Positions 47,403-56,475 of a DNA stretch of 64,000 nucleotides are shown piece after piece. Within the stretch, counting starts at the first letter, position 1. Every line of letters begins with the position of its first letter. The stretch is from positions 310,001 to 374,000 of the forward strand of contig JAMZAV010001048.1 of assembly GCA_024449915.1 (NCBI GenBank). Direction: 5' to 3'. A program made the position numbers and the translations under genes. The DNA is from Sweltsa coloradensis. Lineage: Eukaryota > Arthropoda > Insecta > Plecoptera > Chloroperlidae. A model generated the notes under the pieces. It was not told the origin of the DNA and searched no databases. It saw only the letters and a list, made by a program, of their open reading frames with translations.

Positions 47403-48893
47403 CTGTATTAAAGATTGAATATACAAATGTTCCCATCTAAAATACAAGTTTGGGCACATAAGTTTAAACAAGTTTGTAGATTAGAAGTTTCCTTATTCAC
47501 TCTCTCACGATACTCATCAAATCTTCAACACACTGCTGCTTGGCGTATGTTTTGTTATTCCATTTGCCGAGCCATTTTATTAGTTGATTTTTAATTGTTA
47601 TTCTTCCTACATGAATATAGTACTGCACTTTGTCATAAGTTTTAACAATGACAATGAGGAATGTTACATTCAGATAGATAGTGCAATTATTTCTCGTCAG
47701 TTCTACAACATTTCACATTTTCCGTCTCCAAGCAATCACAGGTTATTACTTTAGACTTTAGAACATACGTAAATGGTGCTTGGGTTTCATCTACGACGAG
47801 AAGAGCTTGTCTATTCAGTACGTTACTCTGGGAAGAGCTTTCACTAATAATCCAATAATCCGTTTCCTAAGAAATCCAGACCTGCTTGTACATTTCACCA
47901 AAACTTCTTGTGTATATTTTACTTACTCTTAAGGGACTGGGGATCTGATCTCACAAAGTAAGTTACATGACAAAAAAATGTGAAGATATCTTGGGCCACG
48001 GTGATCAAAACTAACAAAAATATCACGTTTAGTAGCATAGGTTCAAAATTTAAAGGCATGAGAGGTATCTTTTTTTTCCAACTATCTATGTCGTACAAAT
48101 AATTATATAATCAATAGTAAACTCGATTCCTGTTCTCATCATTAACATATTCATATGCTGCTTTATTTCCATCTCTAGCCGTAATACTAGAAAGATGAAC
48201 CATGACTCCGTCCAAACGCCACGTTTCCTTCCTTGCATGCTTTTCACACTGGCTGCATACGTCACAAGGCATGTTTAGAACATGAGCAAACAAGCAAGAT
48301 GAATTTATACAGCATTTGGACGCAACCATGCATGTTATACAAACTTTATTAAAATTTGCTTAAAATCGAACGTCGTATAATAATCTTAGCTTCCTTCCAA
48401 TCTGTGAAAAATGTTCTGATGTTCTAATGGCAGTTAATATTTTAAATGTTATAAGCTATGCTCCGTTAGTATTTTCATCCACCCATAATAGTAGAACTTA
48501 AACGACAATACAAATGGCTCAGAATAATTAAATAACAGTTATATACTATACTTATGTTTTTTAGTATGGGGACCTAAAAGCTCAATGAACACAAATCTTA
48601 TTTCCAACTCAGAGTTATCAATGAGTGGTGAGATATTGGTACATTTCTGTTGTATAATCACACCAATAGCTTATAATCTTTGGTCTCACTCTTCCTACTG
48701 GCTTGTAAGCTCGCTGCTAGGCGTCGTCACCTCTCGATCCTCCTTCTGCGCCCGGTAGAACGTAAAGTATATGCAACATACAATATAGTATACCGTCTGC
48801 ATTACGTACATTTAGACTAAACAGACATAGGATTACTTAATACAGATCCTACTATTCTACTTACAGGAAATATTGTTTTACGTGCATGGTTAT
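47403..48893. other. Unassigned DNA with one open frame
   Basis: At 48111-48329 (minus) a 72-codon frame reads MVASKCCINSSCLFAHVLNM and has a CDVCSQCEKHARKETW stretch. The cysteines and even composition are coding-like, but I recognise no family and no splice context was established. The rest is AT-rich. Confidence 0.3.
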
Positions 48894-48981
48894 GATCACA
48901 TATCACATATCACATATCACATATCACATATCACATATCACATATCACATATCACATATCACATATCACATATCACATATC
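48894..48981 (+). repeat. Heptamer microsatellite (CATATCA)n
   Basis: About 12 perfect copies of a 7-base unit with no interruptions. The purity suggests recent expansion or an assembly choice. Confidence 0.95.
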
Positions 48982-50978
48982 ACATATCTGTGAAGAGAGT
49001 TTGACAATCAAACTGTTTCGCGTTTTCCGGCCAGGTTGGATAGGGAAAGGACGGTTGTTATAATACTGCATTAAAGATAAATAATGAATTTTACTTGTGA
49101 AGTATCTTGTATCATGATTTTCTTCCAGTTCATGTTCTATTGTCTGTACTTCTATTATGTATAATACCTATAAAATTGCCTGGACCGGCACCTCCACCAA
49201 ACCTTAAAAATATTGTTTCCCGAAAACTGGATACCTTTGACTATCGGGACGGTCCACAAATATCCAACTCTTCCCGAAATGTTGGATACCCGCACCCCAC
49301 TTCATATTACATTTTGTTTATGATTTTGCCACTCTTAGACTCGGTATGTGAGGACATGTGTACCTATTAGACCTAAATAGAAAAGAACCGAATTTGTCAA
49401 TTAATTACCTAGGCTTTACTTTGCACCAAATATTAACTCGACAAAGTTTGAAACCAATTAGTCCATCGGAAATGTTTGGTTGGATTAGCTGGTATAAATA
49501 CCACTGTGTGTATAAGAGGGTTGCAATTTAATTGAATTTGACATTAAACTGAATTTAGTGTGTGCGCCAATTCAAACATCAGAGCTTACATGATACAACA
49601 CGATTACAAGCTGGTATACATATCACAAAGACATGAACAGACAAGGGTTAACAACACTGCTGCGTCAAAAACACACTCGCACGGATGCCACTACCAGGGG
49701 ACGAAACTTCACCTCTGGCGTCCAGCAAATATACGTTCATCGCTCCAGCCTTGCGTGATGTATTTGGCGATTAACACAAGGGGTTCTATCTAACAGAGCT
49801 AGTAATTTCATTAAACTCAAAAGAAACACAACGTGTTTTATCTACGTTAGTGACTACACCCAATTATTAAAACGAAATGAACAGTTTCGAAATCCTTCAC
49901 ATTAATTTCTTGAGGGAAAAGACAATACTGTCTGTTAGGTCCAGTTTGGAACCAAAGATAGAACCAAGGATTATCTTGTAGCAAACATAGGGTCTAAGTA
50001 GTTTGGAAATGTTTCGCAACAAAATAGTAATTGCTTGTTTTATGTGAGTGTAGATAAAAATGGTTAGGAATTAGTAAAGTCCATCAAAATTAAGTAGCCC
50101 CTATACTAAATTCATTTCATTATTCCTTACAAAACATGGTAAATGTGTTGGAAAACTTGTCTTAATCTAATGAAACAAATTATACACGTTGATAATATCA
50201 CTAGATCTCGCAATTAGCATTGAACTGGAGTTATATTTTAATATCTTCAACATGTTCATTCAACATATTCAACATCTTAAACATGTCGATCAAAAGTGTC
50301 CCTTACTATCTCAGTTTCCACTTGTCCTTTTTGGCATTTTGAGTTGACGTAATAAATACAACTATTATATGACATATAGCCGCATAGTGAAATCAATTAA
50401 AAAGTATATGCCTATGTATATTATTTTGTTAAAACATTCTAATTCATTTGTAGAGAGTGATAAAAATTTACCAACATACATTAACATTAACATATTAATG
50501 CAAATGTTAATCCTGTTTTAGTTTATTAGTTATACTAAAGCTTGATTTATTAACACCACGTTGTGTGATTAGATATAGACAAACTGGGGATAAGCTAAAA
50601 ACTATTGTAACAAGGTGCATGATTCACGAACACGTATCAAGATTTGAGCGTGTTGGAATGGTTAGCTAATACGAAATTGATAGCAAAACTATAGAATCAT
50701 ATTTTTACTCGCCTCAGTGCATGAAAGCCCTTAGGGTTTTGTTTGACGATGCGGACTCAATAAACCGCATTTCATGTTCGTTTTCAAAACCAGGATTGCT
50801 TTACTTCTACTACTAATTCTGATGACGAACCTAAGCCTGTTATTTTCTATTTTTAGTTTTTGGGAATCCAACAGTGAAGCAATGTCTTGTAACTTTCTTC
50901 AATAAAAGGTCCGCTCACGACAGCCATCGAGAAAGAATGCATACTTTAACGTACAACACCTTAAATGTCTGTTGGAAG
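48982..50978. other. Unassigned DNA with one 18-mer relative
   Basis: Contains 18-mer copy f at 49185. Next to it TCCCGAAA...GGATACC occurs twice (near 49220 and 49276). No gene is recognised. Confidence 0.45.
49185..49199 (+). repeat. 15-base exact part of the tRNA-Ala 3' 18-mer (copy f)
   Basis: CCGGCACCTCCACCA is exact. The preceding bases are GGA rather than TAC. About 105 bases on is TACCCGCACCCCACTT, possibly a further diverged relative. Confidence 0.7.
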
Positions 50979-51347
50979 CAGGAGCGTCACTAGAGTTTCA
51001 TTGGGGGGGGGGGGGGGGGGTCAAGTACAGTCGTGAGAAAGTGAACAAGCACGGGCGGGAGGTACGGGGCAGAACCCCTCATAAATAGCACCGAAGTTGA
51101 TTTTTTTTTAAAAGTGGTTTTTAGAGTGCATTTGGGGCGGTTATTTAAAAAAAAAGTGGTGGGCTGAATGCAACACCTAAACAATGTGTCAATGCCGCAA
51201 TTTGGTTTGTCGTCACGTCGAGCTTACTATTCACAGCATACATGCCAACATATTAACGTTTGATCTAAACGAAGAAACTATTAGGGGGGGGGGCGGATTG
51301 CGATTGGGGGGAGCACGCCCCCCCAAAACTTCCTAGTGACGCCACTG
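50979..51347. mobile_element. hAT-like MITE (369 bp)
   Basis: The left end CAGGAGCGTCACTAGAGTTTC is mirrored by the right end, read inward as CAGTGGCGTCACTAGGAAGTTT. Each end is followed by a long G run (C run on the right). CAGTGGCG-type ends are usual for hAT elements. The flanking octamers GTTGGAAG and ATCGAAAG agree at 5 of 8 positions, so a decayed target duplication is possible. No transposase is encoded. Confidence 0.6.
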
Positions 51348-51903
51348 ATCGAAAGCCAATTCAAGTATGTTGCTCAGAGCAACATTCATTTTTATCAAAT
51401 GCGTAATGAAACGAGTACGAATAACCAAATAGTGTACACACAGAATAGCAAATTTTGTTTCTCTATCATTAACATTATTCATTAATTATTGTTAATTACG
51501 AACTTTATTATATTCTACTGTTCTATACTAGTAGCACTGTTATAAGCAAATTGTTCTCTGGAAAAGGTAGCCATGAGGTTATTGTATCTATTCTCATTAG
51601 TAAGTAGTTATATAGCAGTTGTAAATATGCAGGAGAACGAATTATGTTGCGGATTACCATCGTTAAAAATAACAGAACAACCGCAGTAGTTTGTGGTGAC
51701 CACTGACAAATTTGTTCAACTGGTAAAAATGGTTGAGTAGAATTGTAGTTGGATAATGCATTAAAAGGGTGTGTGATAATAAAGAATGTACTTCAGCGGA
51801 CGAAGGTAAACCAAGGGTTGGACGTAAATAGTAATGAACCTTATGTTACTCCAGTACATTTTTTTAAATTTTCTATGTTTCTTTTTGTACACTAACTAAT
51901 TAA
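51348..51903. other. Unassigned AT-rich DNA
   Basis: No gene, repeat or regulatory motif that I can support. Confidence 0.5.
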
Positions 51904-52690
51904 AGACAAGGGAGCAAAGCGACTGAGTCTTTCCTCTCAATTTAAATGGTACTTTTTCTGTTAGAGTTTCTGTCTGTGAGCGAGTTCGTTAAGGCTATTG
52001 TACCACCTCTGGCCGATAATTTGAAAGTCGAAGAAACATGTCTGAAAAGTTTGCTGAATGAAAGAAGGCCTTTTAAATAACAGAAAAAAATTGTGATTTT
52101 TTTGGGCGGGACATAACCTCACTTTTGGAAATTATATTTAGATTTTTGGAAAAAAGTGTAATATACAAGACTAGTTCAAAATTAAATTTTGAGAATCGTT
52201 TTCTGGATATAGTTTCTAAACACCCCTAGCTATAACTTGACTACAGATAAAATAGTTTTCTGAAAATAACAGTTGGTGTACGATTTTTTTTGTCAAACGG
52301 TACAAAACTCGTATTTGTACCGTTTGACAAAAAAATTCGTACATCAACTGTTATTTTCAGAAAACTATTTAAGCTATAGTCAAGTTATAGCTAAAGGTGT
52401 TTGGAAACTATGTCCAGAAAACCGATTCTCAAAATTGAATTTTGAACTAGTCTTGTATATTACACTTTTGTCCAAAAATCTAAATATAATTTCCAAAGGT
52501 AAGGTTATGTCCCGCCCAAAAAAATTCACAATTTTTTTCTTCTGTTATTTAAAATGCCTTCTTTCATTCAGCAAACTTTTCAGACATGTTTCTTCGAAAA
52601 TTATCGGACAGAGGTAGTACAATAGCCTTAAAGAACGGCCGAGCCGCTGAACTGATTGCTTCGAAATTTTAAACAAACATCCGGGACCAG
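51904..52690 (+). mobile_element. Family B relic (B5) interrupted by a TTAA palindrome
   Basis: The start (AGACAAGGGAGCAAAGCGAC, TGAGTCTTTCC, then TTTCTGTCTGTGAGCG) is a diverged copy of the 5' end of B2/B3. After 52631 the same element resumes with GCCGAGCCGCTGAACTGATTG and AAATTTTAAACAAACATCC, the shared internal module. The 635-bp palindrome lies between them at a TTAA. The 3' part and tail of B5 were not found. Confidence 0.6.
51993..52627. mobile_element. Long-palindrome MITE with TTAA target duplication (635 bp)
   Basis: The arms 51993-52305 and 52316-52627 are near-perfect reverse complements around a loop of about 10 bases. The ends are GGCTATTGTACCACCTC on the left and GAGGTAGTACAATAGCC on the right, and TTAA flanks both sides (51989-51992 and 52628-52631). 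TTAA duplications are characteristic of piggyBac-type insertion. The interrupted family B copy shows the empty-site order, which fixes the borders. There is no coding sequence. A transcript would be a hairpin of about 310 base pairs. Confidence 0.8.
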
Positions 52691-53221
52691 TTTTGCGGGT
52701 GCTGTTAGCATTTTTAGCAAAATTCGTTACGATTTAGACTCGCAAGAATTACAAATTTTAAGAATTTAAACCAACGATGCCAATAATTTGTTTGAAATTA
52801 AATTAAAGAAACTGTGCAGATATGCCGAGTTCAATGTATGCATGTACAGTGCGATGTAATCGCAATTATTATACATTTTTAGGCCGATTGGATTCTTGGG
52901 TCTTCCACTTCTATCTGAGTTTATTAATAGCGTCCAATACAAACCAATGCACTGAATGTGGTAATGCCAGGATAAAATTATTGTTGAAGAAAAATCTTAA
53001 AAAGTATATTTTTAAATGTATAACACACAAAATTGAGAGCAAGTACAAGTACTGAGGTGCGATTTGTTGCTTTTAGTACAATGTTTTACATACATTTGTC
53101 TTGAAACAAACTTAATAAATTCACCGTCACGTGTGCTATACTTAGAAAATGCCACAACAATAATACCACCCTCCGAAAATAAATTAAATGTATAACTTTG
53201 AAATAACAAACAGAAAGTGAG

Positions 53222-53239
53222 TACCCGGCACCTCCACCA
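53222..53239 (+). repeat. 18-mer equal to tRNA-Ala 3' end with CCA (copy g)
   Basis: Exact TACCCGGCACCTCCACCA, followed by ACAATGCTATTC. Confidence 0.88.
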
Positions 53240-53277
53240 ACAATGCTATTCATATGGAGTTAAAAAGTTTCTCATTC

Positions 53278-53295
53278 TACCCGGCACCTCCACCA
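53278..53295 (+). repeat. 18-mer equal to tRNA-Ala 3' end with CCA (copy h)
   Basis: Exact, same strand as copy g and 56 bases downstream of it, followed by ATCGCATGTAAC. The 38 bases between g and h show no repeat of each other. Confidence 0.88.
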
Positions 53296-53717
53296 ATCGC
53301 ATGTAACATTTGCTATTCTTATAATTTATTTATGGCAGAATACGGTGAATTTAACTTTATTTTTATAGATTGAATGACTGATGTGCATTTTATTAAAAAA
53401 ATAACTTGGAATAATGTGACATTTTTAAAAGCACAAGAAACGATTCACTGTTTTTACAGTTGGTGGTAGCTCCACCGATATACGAGAGACTATTCCAGGA
53501 GTTTGCCGGTCAATATCGTTATACAGCTGAATTTTTTTTATTTTTTTATTTTTATAATTATCAAATGGTGAACACTGGGATTGAACTCAATCAAACAGCA
53601 CTTGGGCTCACTGTCGCAACCATCCTCATACACTATAAATGTAGTTATTCATAGTTATTCAGACAATGTTTTAATTTTGGGGACATTCGAAGAAATATTG
53701 ATCAATATGATCTCTCC

Positions 53718-53896
53718 GCCCCGCACCTTTTCACGGCCGGCACTACGAGGCGCGTGTAGCCTTGTAGGTTCTCTGTCTCTCGGACTCGCAGGATCACGTC
53801 GGTCGCAGCCCCGCACCTTTTCACGGCCGGCACTACGAGGCGCGTGTAGTCTTGTAGGGTCTCTGTCTCTCGGACTCGCAGGATCACGTCGGTCGC
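53718..53896 (+). repeat. 90-bp GC-rich tandem duplication
   Basis: Two units starting GCCCCGCACCTTTTCACGGC and ending TCACGTCGGTCGC, the second beginning at 53808, differing at only a few positions. GC and CpG content are far above the surroundings. Open frames run through on both strands because the period is a multiple of three; none is recognised as a protein. Confidence 0.85.
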
Positions 53897-53930
53897 CTCG
53901 CATTGTTGAAGGCAGACTTGGTTCAAAAAA

Positions 53931-53976
53931 GCTCATCCATCAACGCGACTGGGAAAAGCGTTTATATGCTGACTAG
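53931..53976 (+). mobile_element. Isolated family A 3' tail
   Basis: GCTCATCCATCAACGCGACT, then GGGAAAAGCG and CTGACTAG, the shared tail of family A without its 5' end. It lies 35 bases after the GC-rich duplication and 96 bases before copy A5. Confidence 0.6.
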
Positions 53977-54072
53977 TTTTACAATAATGAACAGTGTTTC
54001 ATAGCTCTTCCATCTTCTTCCTCATGTTCTTAACATTGGGTAAGGATAAAAAAATCGATGATTTATTATTAT

Positions 54073-54680
54073 TGGATGAGCGTGCGAGAGAAGCGAGTGA
54101 AGCGAAGACTTCAATTTCACTGACCCCCCCAAAATTTAGCTCGGTTGTTTTTTTGTGTGTTTGTTTTTTGTTTTTTTGTTTTTTTGTCTGTTTGTTCGCA
54201 CGATTCCGGGAAAACGGCATATGCGATCTTGATGAAAATTTGACAGGACCTTCGAAATCTCTAAACTTAGACTTGCTACGTTTTTGGGTACAATCGAAGG
54301 AATATTTCTCATGAATATCGAACTTTTACGATTTTGTTCGATTTTTAGTGCGATATTTTCGTGACATTTGGGCCGATTCTGACTAAACGGTGGGGCTACA
54401 ATGTTCATATTATACATGGACATTAAGGTTATGGTGATGTAGTACCTTTTGAAAGAAAAAGTTGAAAAAGCTAGCCAGAATCCATAGAAATAAAGCTTTT
54501 AATATAAGTTTTTTGCAGTAAATAATACCAATTGACAAGAAACAATAGAAACTTGACAACAATCACCTACAATGCGTAGACAACAAAACAAAGCACTTGC
54601 AAAAGTAATGATATCCCACGCAAACTAAAAACTTTAAAAAGCTCATCCATCAACGCGGCGGGACTTAAGCGTTTTCCTAG
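54073..54680 (+). mobile_element. Family A Helentron/HINE-like element, copy A5 (subfamily 2)
   Basis: Starts TGGATGAGCGTGCGAGAG and ends CTCATCCATCAACGCGGCGG, then GACTTAAGCGTTTTCCTAG, flanked by T. The body follows subfamily 2: TTCACTGACCCCCC, a GTTTTTTGTTTTTTTG run, GGCATATGCGATCTTGATG, then one copy of the unit with CCGATTCTGACTAAACGG and AAGGTTATGGTGATGTAGTA. The tail is identical to that of A1 over at least 35 bases, while the bodies differ. Non-coding. Confidence 0.75.
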
Positions 54681-55607
54681 TATCCTGTATAACAAATACT
54701 GCATCTAACAAAAGAATACTTTGACGCACGTATGTAAACAGAAACACAATCATAATGTATATACGTTCAACATTCGTAGCATTTATTCAGCATCCCGCAG
54801 TCTAAAATAAGGCACATGTTTTGTTTTGGGTATCCTTATAGTGTTCTAACAGTTCTTTTAACGAACATTAATATCGCTCTTAGCTATTCCGGAGAAGACT
54901 GAAAGTGAAAGCTGCAATCATTCTTTGCGTTCGAAAGAATATTGCTAGAGGGGCAGTTGTTGTCTGTGTTTCCCTCGTTGCAAATAACTTGAACGCAGAG
55001 AACCCCTTTTATGTTTTAAACATTTTAACTAACCCTTACAGCGAAATATAAACTCTTTTACGGCAATTAAGATATTATTCAACATAAGACAATATTATAA
55101 AAACATTTAACAAAATCAGTCACTTGGTTAAATTGTTAAACGTGTTTTAAAAGCTTTTTAAAACACTTAATAAACAACTTTAAAAACTAACAACGAAATA
55201 ACTTGATTACAAATTTCCTTTCTGGACAGCCATCAAGTAATTTAAGCTTAACTAAGTCTTTAAACAATTTCAAATTAGGGGTAGGACGTCAAATTGTTGA
55301 CCAACTTTGGTTTAAATTAAGCAGACTAAGATTAAGCTTAAATAAACGTGGTTTTTCATAGCAGTGGTATGAGGGAATGTTTGAACATACTGCGTGGTGT
55401 ACTTTAAGCAACGGAGAAGTGAAAACATTGGTCAGGATAAGAAGGCTTATTAATTTTGATTTTCTGTATTATTGTTGCTTTAGCTCGCAAATCATAATAA
55501 GGTAAGCGTAAAAAGAGTAATTTAATTACATATTTTTATCATTGTATTTTACATTAAGAGCAAATTTCAAAATCGTATGTGTTAGTGGTTTCTTTCATTT
55601 TATGGGA
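54681..55607. other. Unassigned AT-rich DNA
   Basis: I see no gene and no repeat here. Confidence 0.5.
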
Positions 55608-56475
55608 AAATTCACTGCCTCCTAGATGTTCGTCGTGGCTCCTCGTTCCCTGCCTGTTCACGCGACAGGTTTTGATTGTTGAAGACAATTCGCACTTTTT
55701 CCCCACAGCGCTAGTTACCGTCCCCAAGAGCTCTCTTTGTTTTCGTTGTTTACATACGATCTGCATACGATTAAAATGTCATCATGCCAGAGTTGAGCTG
55801 TATTTTTCTTCCTAATAGGCAATGGTGCGTGCAAGAAGTTGTAAGATACCGGGATGCCATTATCTAACTAAAACAAGTAGGTCTTTCTTTGCATGAACTA
55901 CAGGGAAATAAGGAAATTGTGCCACCCCGCCCCCCCCCCCCCCAGACTTACATTTATCACGCGCCTCTGCTTGATGGAAAGTAATGTTTAGCTCGTGGCC
56001 TAGTCAAGACTAGGGCCCAAGTAGGCTACCTAAGCCTATTGATTTTTAATATGATTAGGAATAGGAGGCATAGGCCTTATCCTTATAGATAAAAATAACA
56101 TGCCTATTAGCCCTTGCCTCATATGAGGTATATTATCAAACAACAAAGTTTACAATATCTACTTTTTGTTAGTTACCAGCATAATATAACTAGACAAATT
56201 TGTATATTACTATTCTGCAAACCATGATAAGTGATGTACGTATACAAAATACGATCTAAAACATTCAATTTAGTTGGATTCAACAGTAAAATACATGAGA
56301 GATGACATTTAATGTGACAACAACATCAAAAACAAAAGAAAGCTCTTGGGGACGGTAACTAGCGCTTTGGACAACAATTAACACTGTGCGCGTGGACAGG
56401 CAGGTAACGAGGAGCCACGACGAACATCTAGGAGGCAGTGGGTCACGACGAACATCTAGGAGGCAGTGGGAAAAT
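55608..56475. repeat. Inverted duplication with arms of 140-180 bases
   Basis: The left arm (55608-55745, weaker to about 55790) and the right arm (56338-56475, weaker from about 56290) are reverse complements. Shared blocks include CTGCCTCCTAGATGTTCGTC, GTGGCTCCTCGTT and GCGCTAGTTACCGTCCCC. In the right arm a segment of about 33 bases (CACGACGAACATCTAGGAGG and neighbours) is tandemly doubled. The interior of about 550 bases holds a C run at 55926-55944. This may be two opposed copies of a retroposon or one long-TIR element. No target duplication was identified. Confidence 0.7.

Larger units (their letters stand above)
52691..53717. other. Unassigned DNA with two 18-mer copies
   Basis: Carries copies g and h of the 18-mer. 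Otherwise AT-rich, with no gene recognised. Confidence 0.5.

Noticed and set aside
48894..48981. Short regular repeats as a CRISPR array
   Set aside because: A pure heptamer without spacers, in a eukaryotic setting; it is a microsatellite.
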